Shown here: piece by piece, positions 6,240 to 14,962 of the stretch
Layout of the letters: every line of letters starts with the position of its first letter
Position numbering within the stretch: position 1 is the stretch's first letter
DNA from: Asaia bogorensis
GTDB taxonomy: Bacteria; Pseudomonadota; Alphaproteobacteria; Acetobacterales; Acetobacteraceae
Length of the DNA: 20,746 nucleotides
Reading direction: 5' to 3'
Assembly (NCBI GenBank): GCA_945886995.1
Contig: CAMCZJ010000022.1
Span: forward strand, 1 to 20,746
Notes under the pieces: generated by a model
Told to the model about the DNA's origin: nothing
The model's input: the letters and a program-made list of their open reading frames with translations, nothing else
Database searches by the model: none
Translations under genes and position numbers: made by a program

Positions 6240-6401
6240 ATGGAATGGATACTGCAAACCCTGATGATGATGGGCGCCGCGGCTGCGTCCATTTTCATCC
6301 ATCGCGACTCCCCGAATTTCGAAGTTGTCCAGGGCATGATGGCCATTCTGGCGCTGGTCGGCTGCGTGCTGCTGATCACCTTCGCCTTCCGGAAAAAATA
6401 A
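6240..6401 (+). CDS. Small two-helix membrane protein, 53 residues, unrecognised
   Basis: The frame encodes MEWILQTLMMMGAAAASIFI, then a polar HRDSPNFEVVQG loop, then a second hydrophobic stretch MMAILALVGCVLLITFAF ending in RKK. This predicts two membrane helices (about 4-20 and 33-50) joined by a short charged loop, with a positive C-terminal tail expected in the cytoplasm. A GAGGGG Shine-Dalgarno is well spaced, and the stop lies only four bases before the ATG of the large helicase gene, so the two are probably translated from one message. The overlapping frame from 6221 gives a charged, unstructured peptide and is less likely to be real. I recognise no family; a role with the helicase is inference from position only. 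Confidence 0.68.
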   Translation: MEWILQTLMMMGAAAASIFIHRDSPNFEVVQGMMAILALVGCVLLITFAFRKK

Positions 6402-6405
6402 CCGC

Positions 6406-9400
6406 ATGACAGATCTGCGCACGGCGCTGGAAGAAGCCCGCCGGGGGCTTTTGGATCTTTCCACGCGCAATCGGCTGCTATCCCTGCCGAAGCCCGGCGC
6501 ATCTCGCGGCGTCATGATCCTTGATGATGAGGATGCGGATTTCGTGCTTGGCGCGCTGCAAGCGGGCCGTGCCTTTGGCTTTGAAGCCTCAGCCAACGCG
6601 CCCGAAGCCGCGCCGGCTGAAACAACCCCCGGCAAGCCGCGCCGCGCGCGTGCCACCAAGGTGAAGGCGGAAGGTGTTGGTAATGCCAAAGCCGATGCCA
6701 CACGCGAAGACTATCAGCGCGATGACAAGCTGCGTGTGCAATTACCGCCCGCTGATCTGGTGCGCCGGCTGCGCGACATCATGCAGGATGCACGCACGGC
6801 CCGCGAAGAAACCGGCGTGCCCACGCTGTACCTGGCGCTCGGCGCGCTGATCTGGCGCGATCCCGCGACACCCGAGACCGAACGCCGCGCGCCGCTGGCG
6901 CTGCTGCCGGTGGCGCTGGAACGCGAAGGCGTGTCGCAGAATTTCAAGCTGCGCGGCGCGGTTGGCGATATCGCGGAGAATCTGTCGCTCCGCGAAATGC
7001 TCAAGGTGAATTTCAAGGCGACGCTGCCGGATTTCGATGCTGAGGCCTATACGCCGACCGCTTGGGCGGAAGCTGTTGCGGCGCTGGTGGCAGAACGCGC
7101 GAATTGGCGTGTGGATGCGGATGCGCTGGCGATCGGCTTATTCTCCTTCGCCAAATTCCTGATGTGGCGCGATCTGGGGCCTGAAGAAAATCCAGGCCTT
7201 GCCGATCACCCCATGGTGCGCGCGCTGGTGGGTGGTGAGGCGCTATCCATCCCGCCGGTATTTGCCGATGACGCTGATGTGGATGTGGAAATCCCGGTGG
7301 AGCGGCTTGATCACGTGATGGATGTGGATGGAAGCCAGGCTTTGGCGGCGGAAGCCGTGCGGCGCGGCGGGCATGTGGTGATCCAGGGTCCGCCCGGCAC
7401 CGGCAAAAGCCAGACCATCAGCAACGTCATCGCCCAGGCGGTGCTAGATGGTCGAAGCGTCTTGTTCGTGGCCGAGAAACTCGCAGCCCTTGAAGTGGTG
7501 AAGCGGCGGTTGGAGAGTATCGGCCTTGGTGCCGCCTGCCTGGAATTACATTCGGAAAAGCAATCAAAGCGCGCGGTGCTGGATGAATTGCGCGCAACAC
7601 TTTCCCTGCCCATGCCGCCCAAGCCGGAACGTGATGCGGTAGTGCGCCGCTTGGGGTCGCTGCGCGGGCGGATCAACCGCCATGCGGCGGCGATGCGCGG
7701 AACGGTTGGCGGTTCGGGCCTTGCACTGCATCAGGTGATAGGCGCGCTGGTTGGCTTGCGGCAGCGCGGTGTTGCGGCGCCGGATTTTTCCGTGAATGTT
7801 TCGGAATGGGACGCGGGCGCGATTGAAACGCGCCGCGATGCGATCAAGCTGCTAGCCGGCTATGCGGCGGATGGTGGCGCCCAAAGCCCCTGGCGCGGCG
7901 TGATGGCCGATATTGGCCCCGCCGATGTTGATCGGTTGCTTGGGCGGTTGCCCGGCTGGATTCGTGCCTTTGCTGCGGCGGGTGCGGCGCTTGGCGCGGA
8001 GGCTGGGCCGAAGGCGGCGGAGGGTGCGCTCGCCTTGCGCCCGGCCTTGCTCGCGGCGCCCGCGCATGACGCAACCGCGTTAAAGCATGATGCCTGGACG
8101 GGCGATCTGGCGCCGCTGGAAGTACTGGTGCAGGCGCTGGGCGCTTTGCAGAAAGCCAAGGCCGATCCGCAGCTTTTGCCGGGTGCTTTGGATATGGTGG
8201 GTATCGCGGAAGCGCGCGCCACACTCGCGGAAGCTAGCGGCGTGTTCGGTTTTCTGTCTGGTGCGCGACGCGATGCCAAGGCGCTCGCGGCGCGCATTGC
8301 GCGTGATGCGGAAAACCCGCTGCCCGCATTTGATGCCGCGCTGGCCGGGCAGGCCGCACGAGAAGGCCTACGCCAGGGCGATGCCTTAGGCAGTGCAGCT
8401 TTTGGAACACTCTGGCAGGGGGACGCGAGTGATCCCGCGCCACTGGCTGCCCTGCTCGCTTGGCGCAAGACCCATGGCGTGGCGGCGCTGACTGCCTTGG
8501 CAGATGGTGCGAAGCCTGCCGAACCCGCGCCGCTGCAAGCTGCACTCGATGCTTTTCAGGAATTGCAGCAGGCAACGAAGCTTGATGTGCGCATCGCGTT
8601 TGGCGCGGATGAACCCGCCTTTTCCGCCCTTGCCACGCGCTTGGGCGATTGGGCTTCGGCGCCGGAAGCACTCGATGCCTGGCTTGGCTGGCGCCGCGCC
8701 GCTGCTTCGGCTGCGGGGCTTGAGCCTTTGCTGGAGCGCCTGACTGATGGCCGTGTCGCGCCCGAAGCGGCCGAGGATGTGTTTTCCTTCGCGCTGCATG
8801 AAGCCTTGCTTCGCGCTGCCATGGCGCAGCACCCGGAATTGGCGGCTTTTGATGGCGCGGCAGCGGATCGGCTGGTTGAGGATTTCCGCGAAGCCGATCG
8901 CGCGCGCATTACACTGACCCGCGCAGAAGCGGCCTACGCCCATGCGCAGCGCGTGAAAGAAGTGCGTGATGGCGCGCCGGGGATGACGGTTCTGCGCGGA
9001 GAGATGGAAAAGAAGCGCGGCCATTTGCCGGTGCGCGAATTGCTGCTGCGCGCTTCCCAGGCAGTGCAGAAAGCCAAGCCGATTTTCATGATGAGCCCGC
9101 TTTCGGTCGCGCAATTCTTGAGCCCTCCGCATGGGCTGAAGCCCGGGCTTTCCTTTGATCTGCTGGTCATTGATGAAGCGAGCCAGGTGGAACCCGTGGA
9201 TGCACTCGGCGCCATTGCACGTTGCCGGCAGGTGGTGGTGGTGGGTGACGACAAGCAAATGCCGCCTACACGTTTCTTCCAGCGCATGACGGGTGAAGAA
9301 GGCGAAGAAACCGCTGAAAACACCGCCGATCTTGTCGCGGCGCGGGATGTGGAAAGCATCCTTGGCCTTTGCAATGCGCGCGGCCTGCCATCGGCCATGC

Positions 9401-10920
9401 TGCGTTGGCATTATCGCAGCCGGCATGAAAGCCTGATCGCGACATCGAACGCGGAGTTTTACGACAACCGGCTTCTCATTCTGCCATCGCCACGCGCACG
9501 GTCTGCCGCGCTTGGGCTTTCACTCCGCCGCGTTGAAGGGCGGTTTGACACGGGCGGCACCGGCACCAATGCGGAAGAAGCGCGCGCGGTGGCGGAAGCG
9601 GTGATGACGCATGCGCGGGAGACACCCGGCGATACCTTGGGTGTCGCCGCGTTTTCCATCCGCCAGCGTGATGCCATCCTGAACGCAGTTGAAGCCGCGC
9701 GGCGTGATAACCCGGATACGGAAGCGTTTTTCGCCGCCCATTCGGATGAACCGTTTTTCGTCAAGAATCTGGAAAACGTGCAAGGTGACGAACGCGATTC
9801 GATCATGATTTCGGTGGGCTATGGACGCGGCGCTGATGGTAAGCTTGCCATGCGATTCGGCCCGCTTTCCGCGGATGGCGGCGAACGCCGGCTGAATGTG
9901 CTTATCACGCGTGCCAAGAAGCGCTGCATTGTGTTTTCTTCTATCGGCGCGGATGACATTGATCTCACGCGCGCTTCTGGGCGCGGGGTCGCAACACTCA
10001 AAACCTTCCTTGCCTTCGCTGCGGCGGGGGAGGCACCGCGCGCCGCTGCTGCAAAAATCCAAGCCGCACCATTGGCCGCTGCCATTGGCAAAGCGATTGA
10101 AGCCGCGGGCAAGGAAGCCGTGCCGAGGGTTGGCATGGCGGGCCTGTTTTTGGATGTCGCAGCGCGTGAGGCTGGGAATTACGTGTTGGGCATTGAAGCG
10201 GATGCCGGGGATTGGGCGGTGCTGCGCTGCGCGCGTGATCGTGAAAGGGGCCGCGATAGCGCACTGCAAGCCATGGGCTGGAAGCTCACGCGCGCCTGGT
10301 CGCTTTCCTGGTATGGCAGGCCAGAGGCCGAGGCCGCGCGTATCGCTGGCCTGCTCGGCGCAGCACCTGCCACCGCCACGCCGGAAGTAGCAGCACACGC
10401 ACCGGAAACCGGTCTGGCCGAACCGTACCGGGAAGCCGCACCGGAAATGCCGAAGAACACCGCCATTACTGATGTGCCCTTCGCGACTTTGGCCGGTATT
10501 CTTGCGGAAATTATCAACGTTGAATCGCCAATCACGACCGAGAGCCTAGCTGAACGCGTGCGGTTGTTATGGGGGCTGGAAGCACTGCCCACGCCCGCGC
10601 GCGATGCGCTGCGCCAAGCTTTGGCGCTTGCGCGGCAATTGCATGGCGTGAAGGAAGAACAGGGTTTTCTACTGGCCGAAGGTGCCGCGATTGTGCCGCG
10701 CGACCGCCGCGCGGCTGGTGCCCATTTACGTCGCGCCGCTGCGGTTTCTCCGCGCGAGATTGCCGCCGCCGTCGATAAACTTTTGGCGCTGCGCCCAGCA
10801 ACGACAGAAGCAGAACTCGCCGCCGGTATTCATCGCCTGCTGGGGCTGGATGCCAATGCGCAAACCGCCATCGCGGCGCGGCTTGCAGGTTTGATCGGCG
10901 CGGGGGTGGTGAAGCTTTAG
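6406..10920 (+). CDS. DUF4011 - SF1 helicase - Vsr-like nuclease - DUF3320 fusion protein
   Basis: This 1504-residue nucleic-acid enzyme starts with a DUF4011 region (EEARRGLLDLSTRNRLLSL, about 8-26). SF1 helicase motifs follow: Walker A GPPGTGKS (328-335), LFVAEKLAALEVV, Walker B VIDEASQ (D923-E924), GDDKQMPP (947-954), WHYRSRHE (1001-1008), VQGDERD (1125-1131) and LITRAKKR (1166-1173). About 500 Ala-rich helical residues (roughly 400-890) separate motif Ia from Walker B. After the helicase comes a PD-(D/E)xK/Vsr-like nuclease (MTES_1575 type): D1250 in LFLDVA, E1264 and D1266 in GIEAD, then CARDRERGRDSALQAMGW. A DUF3320 segment (about 1358-1430, with LLWGLEA) closes it. All key residues are present, so both activities are plausible. 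This architecture is reported among anti-phage candidates (Hhe, from memory). The start follows a four-base gap after the small ORF; its own Shine-Dalgarno is weak. Confidence 0.92.
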   Translation: MTDLRTALEEARRGLLDLSTRNRLLSLPKPGASRGVMILDDEDADFVLGALQAGRAFGFEASANAPEAAPAETTPGKPRRARATKVKAEGVGNAKADATREDYQRDDKLRVQLPPADLVRRLRDIMQDARTAREETGVPTLYLALGALIWRDPATPETERRAPLALLPVALEREGVSQNFKLRGAVGDIAENLSLREMLKVNFKATLPDFDAEAYTPTAWAEAVAALVAERANWRVDADALAIGLFSFAKFLMWRDLGPEENPGLADHPMVRALVGGEALSIPPVFADDADVDVEIPVERLDHVMDVDGSQALAAEAVRRGGHVVIQGPPGTGKSQTISNVIAQAVLDGRSVLFVAEKLAALEVVKRRLESIGLGAACLELHSEKQSKRAVLDELRATLSLPMPPKPERDAVVRRLGSLRGRINRHAAAMRGTVGGSGLALHQVIGALVGLRQRGVAAPDFSVNVSEWDAGAIETRRDAIKLLAGYAADGGAQSPWRGVMADIGPADVDRLLGRLPGWIRAFAAAGAALGAEAGPKAAEGALALRPALLAAPAHDATALKHDAWTGDLAPLEVLVQALGALQKAKADPQLLPGALDMVGIAEARATLAEASGVFGFLSGARRDAKALAARIARDAENPLPAFDAALAGQAAREGLRQGDALGSAAFGTLWQGDASDPAPLAALLAWRKTHGVAALTALADGAKPAEPAPLQAALDAFQELQQATKLDVRIAFGADEPAFSALATRLGDWASAPEALDAWLGWRRAAASAAGLEPLLERLTDGRVAPEAAEDVFSFALHEALLRAAMAQHPELAAFDGAAADRLVEDFREADRARITLTRAEAAYAHAQRVKEVRDGAPGMTVLRGEMEKKRGHLPVRELLLRASQAVQKAKPIFMMSPLSVAQFLSPPHGLKPGLSFDLLVIDEASQVEPVDALGAIARCRQVVVVGDDKQMPPTRFFQRMTGEEGEETAENTADLVAARDVESILGLCNARGLPSAMLRWHYRSRHESLIATSNAEFYDNRLLILPSPRARSAALGLSLRRVEGRFDTGGTGTNAEEARAVAEAVMTHARETPGDTLGVAAFSIRQRDAILNAVEAARRDNPDTEAFFAAHSDEPFFVKNLENVQGDERDSIMISVGYGRGADGKLAMRFGPLSADGGERRLNVLITRAKKRCIVFSSIGADDIDLTRASGRGVATLKTFLAFAAAGEAPRAAAAKIQAAPLAAAIGKAIEAAGKEAVPRVGMAGLFLDVAAREAGNYVLGIEADAGDWAVLRCARDRERGRDSALQAMGWKLTRAWSLSWYGRPEAEAARIAGLLGAAPATATPEVAAHAPETGLAEPYREAAPEMPKNTAITDVPFATLAGILAEIINVESPITTESLAERVRLLWGLEALPTPARDALRQALALARQLHGVKEEQGFLLAEGAAIVPRDRRAAGAHLRRAAAVSPREIAAAVDKLLALRPATTEAELAAGIHRLLGLDANAQTAIAARLAGLIGAGVVKL

Positions 10921-10966
10921 CGCATGATGGCTGCTTCGCCCTACGCTATTCTGCATTCGCGCAAGG

Positions 10967-11680
10967 ATGGGTAGCGTCACCACATCGCGCGGCGCGGCGC
11001 TGTTTGGCGCGCGCGATGCGGTGGGTGCTGCGGGCGTTGCCATGGCGGCGACCTTCCTCGCCTTCGGTGCGGCGGTACGCGAAGCAGGGCTTTCGCCAGG
11101 CTGGGCGCTGTTGGCCTGTTGGGCGATTTACGGCATGCCCGGGCAATTGGTGCTGGTGCAGGCGGCGAGTACGGGTTTCATCGGCGGCATTCTGCCCGCC
11201 GTGATGGGCGCCATTGCGGTGAATGCGCGCTTCCTGCCCATGGCGATTGCCATCACGCCGCTTTTTGGCGTGGCAGAGCGTAAGCGCCTGATCCCCGCCA
11301 TTCCCTTCATCGCGGTCACGCCTTGGGCGGCGGCGATGCGGGCGTTTCCTGCGGTGGCGCCCGATGCACGGCTTTCCTGGTTTCTGGGCTTTGGCCTGAC
11401 AAGCTGGGTGGTGGCGGGGTTTGCGGCACTCGCGGGATTTTACGTCGCCGGCATGCTGGATGACCACGCCCGCGCGGCGCTGCTATTCGTCAATCCGCTC
11501 TATTACGCGCTGCTATTGGCGGCGGATCTGGACAAGCCCGCGCCGCGCCGCGCCATTCTGTGCGGCGCGGCGGCGGCGGGGCTGACAATCATCCTGCCAT
11601 CCTCCATGGGGCTTTTGGCGGCTGGGATTATTGGCGGGACCGTAGCTTTTTTGTGGGGGCGCAAGCGTGGAAGCCGCTGA
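10967..11680 (+). CDS. azlC: AzlC family protein, branched-chain amino acid exporter large subunit
   Basis: This 237-residue inner-membrane protein of the AzlC family pairs with AzlD to export branched-chain or related amino acids. Family features are the N-terminal GARDAVGAAGVAMAATFLAFGAAVREAG helix, the WAIYGMPGQL motif, LPAVMGAIAVNARFLPMAI, and NPLYYALLLA near the C-terminus. About six hydrophobic segments can be drawn. Length is normal (230-250). The ATG at 10967 has AAGG directly against it, too close to be a good Shine-Dalgarno, but no better start is seen. The last 14 bases overlap azlD. The gene begins 46 bases after the helicase stop. The transported amino acid cannot be told. Confidence 0.9.
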   Translation: MGSVTTSRGAALFGARDAVGAAGVAMAATFLAFGAAVREAGLSPGWALLACWAIYGMPGQLVLVQAASTGFIGGILPAVMGAIAVNARFLPMAIAITPLFGVAERKRLIPAIPFIAVTPWAAAMRAFPAVAPDARLSWFLGFGLTSWVVAGFAALAGFYVAGMLDDHARAALLFVNPLYYALLLAADLDKPAPRRAILCGAAAAGLTIILPSSMGLLAAGIIGGTVAFLWGRKRGSR

Positions 11681-11999
11681 TATCGCCCTCGCGCTGACTG
11701 CCCTTGCCTGCCTGTTGCTGCGAAGTGCCGGCGTTTGGCTGGCGGGCGGGCTGGGTGGGGATCATCCCGTGATTGCCTGGGCCACTGCGATTGCGCAGGC
11801 AACACTCGCTGCCTTTGTGATGCTCGCGATCATTGCGCCAAGCGGGGCGCTGGCTGATGTGCCGCTGGCGGCGCGGCTTTTCGGGCTTGGGGTGGGGGTT
11901 GCGGTGTGCCTTACCTTCGGGCGCAATTTGCTGCCGGCGCTATTGGCGGGGCTGACCGCGATGTTGGCGCTGCGTGCCGTTTTGGCGGGGGTGGCATGA
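11667..11999 (+). CDS. azlD: AzlD family protein, exporter small subunit
   Basis: This 110-residue, almost entirely hydrophobic protein has three to four membrane helices, matching the AzlD subunit that partners AzlC. The typical RLFGLGVGVAVCLTFGRNLLPALLAGL segment and the final MLALRAVLAG helix are visible. The start is GTG 11667, inside the azlC coding end (14-base overlap), with GGGGGCG about seven bases upstream; this overlap suggests coupled translation and stoichiometric synthesis. The TGA stop overlaps the ATG of the next gene (ATGA). The pairing with azlC makes the assignment good even though the sequence is low in specific motifs. Confidence 0.86.
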   Translation: MEAADIALALTALACLLLRSAGVWLAGGLGGDHPVIAWATAIAQATLAAFVMLAIIAPSGALADVPLAARLFGLGVGVAVCLTFGRNLLPALLAGLTAMLALRAVLAGVA

Positions 12000-12823
12000 T
12001 GCGGGTTTTGCCTGGGGCTACAGACAAATCCATGCCGGTCATGGGAAGCTTGGTGTTGCTGCTGCTTGTGATGCTGTGGCCCTTCCATTCAGCGCTGGCG
12101 CAGGAACGGCGCGTGGTGGCGATGGAGACCGAGGTTCGCGGCATCGTCTTTCGCATCCCGCGGGCGCATTTGCATATCCGCGATGGCGATGGGTCCTTCG
12201 ACCTTGGCCTGCGCGTTGATGATTTTTCGCCGGTTCGCCTGATTGGCTTGCCGCCGGAACGCTATTGGCGGGAGGCGATGCGCGTGCGCGTCAGCGTCGC
12301 CTGGAATTCAAGCGCGCCCGAGACGGTCAGCGGCCTCCTGCAAAACCGCCACACCCTTAACCGGGTGCAAACCGAGGAGACCAGTACCCGCCTGGATGGC
12401 CCGAATGGCCCACCGCCCCCCGACGGGCTGATCTATTTCCCGGGGCGCAGTGGCCCGGAAGAAACCCGCCTGTTCCCGCGCGACGTTTTCAAGCCAGTTG
12501 AACTGGCCCGCAATCCTGAAACCGGCGAGGAATGGCCGGAATTCTTTGATTGTAATGTGAGCCCGCGTTTTGATCAGCAGCCAACCGAAGCGCCTTTCCA
12601 ACCCATTAGCTGCCAATGGTACCGCGTCTTTCGCGGCCTGGTGGTGCAGACATCGCTGGACCGCCGCCAATTGGCCGATTGGCGCAGGATACGCGACGGC
12701 CTGGATCAGCTTCTGACATCTTTCATTGTACGCGGCCCGGAAGTGGCTGTGCCGCCCGTCCGCGGCGGACCGCGCCCGTCGCATACCATCAATCCTGTCC
12801 TGATTTACGACAACGCCGAATAG
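11996..12823 (+). CDS. Secreted/periplasmic protein of unknown function
   Basis: I do not recognise this 275-residue protein. It starts with a signal peptide: a charged N-terminus, the hydrophobic GSLVLLLLVMLWPF core (17-30) and a probable cleavage after HSALA (about residue 35). The mature part is rich in R, P and acidic residues, with VRGIVFRIPRAHLHI (47-61) and PPERYWREAMRVRVSVAWNS (86-105) looking like beta strands. Exactly two cysteines are left in the mature part, C186 (FFDCN) and C206 (PISCQW), 20 apart and possibly disulfide-bonded. The start is ATG 11996 overlapping the azlD TGA; ATG 12032 is an alternative that would also keep the signal core. It converges with the EI gene after eight bases. 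Function with AzlCD is only a guess. Confidence 0.8.
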   Translation: MMRVLPGATDKSMPVMGSLVLLLLVMLWPFHSALAQERRVVAMETEVRGIVFRIPRAHLHIRDGDGSFDLGLRVDDFSPVRLIGLPPERYWREAMRVRVSVAWNSSAPETVSGLLQNRHTLNRVQTEETSTRLDGPNGPPPPDGLIYFPGRSGPEETRLFPRDVFKPVELARNPETGEEWPEFFDCNVSPRFDQQPTEAPFQPISCQWYRVFRGLVVQTSLDRRQLADWRRIRDGLDQLLTSFIVRGPEVAVPPVRGGPRPSHTINPVLIYDNAE

Positions 12824-12831
12824 CGTAGCGC

Positions 12832-14667
12832 CTAGCCGCGATCACCCGCCCCAGCCGCGAAACCTGCCACCAATTCGCGAATCCGTGCCGGGTCGCTTTG
12901 TTCCATCACGCGGCGGGCGAAGCGCGCGCAATCGCCGATATCCAACGCACGCACCGCCTGCTTCACGCGCGGTATGGCGGATGCATTCATCGAAAAACTG
13001 CGAATGCCAAGGCCCAGCAGCAGCGGGATCAATTGCGGATTGCCGGCCATTTCCCCGCAAATCGAAACCGGCATGCGGAGCCTGAGCGCCGCTTCGGTCG
13101 CGAATTGCATCAGGCGCAGCACAGCGGGATGCAGCGGGTCATAAAGATGCGCCACTTCCGCATCACCGCGGTCAACGGCCAGAGTGTACATCGCCAGATC
13201 ATTGCTGCCGATTGAAAAGAAATCCGCTTCCAGCGCAATCGCATCTGCGGCCAGCGCGGCACCTGGCGTTTCAATCATGGCGCCGAGCAAAGGCAATTTA
13301 TCCGGCAGCTTGTCACCCCGCCGCCGCAGCCGCCGCGCGACGCGGTCAAAGATATCGCGCGCCTGTTTCATTTCCTCAGGGATGGTCACCATCGGCAACA
13401 AAAGCCGCACCTGACCATCCGGCAATTCAGCCGCCACGCGCAAAATCGCGGCGAATTGCACTTCCAGCAATTCTGGCCGGCGCAGCAATAGCCTGATGCC
13501 GCGCAGCCCAAGCGCTGGATTGGCGCCGGCATGGGTCGGCGAAATACCTTCGGCAAGGGCCGCGATATCCTTCTCCCCACCCCAATCCAGCACGCGAATG
13601 GTCACCGGGTCCTGTCCCATGGCTTCCAGAATTTGGCGATAGGCCGCGCATTGCGCTTCCTCATCCGGCAAATCCTCGCGATTCATGAACAGGAATTCGG
13701 TGCGGAGCAGCCCAATGCCCTGCGCGCCGGCTTGCGCAATCAGTGGCAATTCCTGCGGAATTTCCAGATTGGCCTGCAATTCCACTTCTTCGCCATCGGT
13801 GGTGATCGCCGGCAGGCGGCGTAGGCGCCCAAGCCGCGCGCGTTCCCGAGCATAGGCCGCCAGTTTTTCCTTCGCAGCCGTCAGCGTCGCGGCTTCCGGG
13901 TGGATGGCGATGCTGCCTGCCGCGCCATCCAGCACCACCTGGTCATTGCGCCGCACGCTTTCCGTCAGCCCCGGCACGCCAAGCACTGAAGGAATGCCGA
14001 GCGCGCGCAGCATGATGGCGGTATGGCCATCCGCGCCGCCCTCATCGGTCGCAACACCGGCAATGCGCGCGGGGTCAAGCAACGCGGCATCTGATGGCGT
14101 CAATTCCTCGGCGATCAGAATACAGCCTTCGGGCAGGTTTTTCAGGCTGCGAAAGGGCGTTGCGGTCAGGTTGCGCGTGACGCGCCGCGCAATATCACGC
14201 ACTTCCGTAGCACGGCGCGAAAGCCCAGCACGGTCATCATCCTTCGTGGCCAGAATGGCTTCAGCAATCGCTTCCGCTTCATCGGTTATGGCGGTCTCGG
14301 CAGCCAGCAATTCGCCCTCAATCCGTTTGCGCGCACCACGGATCAGGCGTGAATTACCAAGCATCAGCAAATGCGCGTCCAGAAGTGGCGCGATTTCCTC
14401 CTGTGCTTCTTCGGGCAGGATGGCGATGCGTGTTTTCAGCTTGGTGACTTGCTTGCGCGAAAACGCCACGGCATCGGCAAGGCGTACGCGTTCGGCTTCG
14501 ATCGCTTCTATGGTGATGCGCCGGCGCGGCGCCTCAGCCGGCGCTTCGCTGGTGTCAAAAGCGGGGCCAATCGCAATGCCGGGCGAAACCGCAATGCCGC
14601 GAAGCTGCGTTTCACGCCGGCGCGGGGCTTTGGCTGCGCGCGAACGCGCGGGCGTCTCACTCTTCAT
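12832..14667 (-). CDS. ptsI: PTS Enzyme I (phosphoenolpyruvate-protein phosphotransferase)
   Basis: Enzyme I takes phosphate from PEP and passes it to HPr. About 611 residues: an N-terminal HPr-interacting helical region, the phospho-His H215 in GGADGHTAIML, the PEP-binding TIM barrel with GIGLLRTEFLFMNR, LPMVTIPEE and IGSNDLAMYTLAVDR, and the active-site Cys (about 537) in SICGEMAGNP. There is no N-terminal GAF domain, unlike the PtsP/EI-Ntr common in alphaproteobacteria, but a basic tail of about 20 residues precedes the conserved part. The ATG at 14667 is preferred over TTG 14682; either start overlaps the end of ptsH (11 bases for the ATG). It is the last gene of the PTS operon, and no permease is nearby, so a regulatory phosphorelay is likely. 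Confidence 0.93.
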   Translation of the reverse strand: MKSETPARSRAAKAPRRRETQLRGIAVSPGIAIGPAFDTSEAPAEAPRRRITIEAIEAERVRLADAVAFSRKQVTKLKTRIAILPEEAQEEIAPLLDAHLLMLGNSRLIRGARKRIEGELLAAETAITDEAEAIAEAILATKDDDRAGLSRRATEVRDIARRVTRNLTATPFRSLKNLPEGCILIAEELTPSDAALLDPARIAGVATDEGGADGHTAIMLRALGIPSVLGVPGLTESVRRNDQVVLDGAAGSIAIHPEAATLTAAKEKLAAYARERARLGRLRRLPAITTDGEEVELQANLEIPQELPLIAQAGAQGIGLLRTEFLFMNREDLPDEEAQCAAYRQILEAMGQDPVTIRVLDWGGEKDIAALAEGISPTHAGANPALGLRGIRLLLRRPELLEVQFAAILRVAAELPDGQVRLLLPMVTIPEEMKQARDIFDRVARRLRRRGDKLPDKLPLLGAMIETPGAALAADAIALEADFFSIGSNDLAMYTLAVDRGDAEVAHLYDPLHPAVLRLMQFATEAALRLRMPVSICGEMAGNPQLIPLLLGLGIRSFSMNASAIPRVKQAVRALDIGDCARFARRVMEQSDPARIRELVAGFAAGAGDRG

Positions 14668-14962
14668 GGAAGCCTGCTTCAACCAGGGCGGCCACCGCGT
14701 CCAGCGCTTCCTTGGCGTCCCAGCCTTCAGCTTGGATCACAATTTCGGCGCCGCGCCCGGCACCCAACATCATCAGCCCCATGATGGAAACGGCGGGCAC
14801 GCTTTGCCCATCACGCAATACATTCACGCAAGCCGAATAGCGTTCCGCAAGGGCCACCAATTTGGCCGCCGCGCGGGCATGCAGGCCGCGACTATTCGGG
14901 ATAACAACGCTACGGCGCAGTACCATGCCGCCGGAAGAAGGGGCGGGGGCAGTTTCCGTCAT
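14657..14962 (-). CDS. ptsH: PTS phosphocarrier protein HPr
   Basis: This 101-residue HPr carries phosphate between Enzyme I and EIIA. The phospho-His H28 is in NSRGLHARAAAKLV, and the HPr-kinase target serine S59 is in AVSIMGLMMLGAG, so both the PEP-dependent and the kinase-dependent sites are intact. The protein is slightly longer than usual (85-90) because of an N-terminal tail of about ten residues (TETAPAPSSGG). The ATG overlaps the EIIA stop in ATGA, and its end overlaps the EI start. Presence of hprK in the same operon supports real regulation at S59. Confidence 0.95.
   Translation of the reverse strand: MTETAPAPSSGGMVLRRSVVIPNSRGLHARAAAKLVALAERYSACVNVLRDGQSVPAVSIMGLMMLGAGRGAEIVIQAEGWDAKEALDAVAALVEAGFHEE

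Noticed and set aside
8386..9426. Minus-strand frame of 346 codons inside the helicase gene
   Set aside because: It is antisense to the Walker B and neighbouring motifs of the helicase and has the composition of a shadow frame.
11906..11995. Longer N-terminus for the secreted protein
   Set aside because: The extra 30 residues overlap azlD, are Gly/Ala/Arg-rich, and would bury the signal peptide; the ATGA overlap start is much better.
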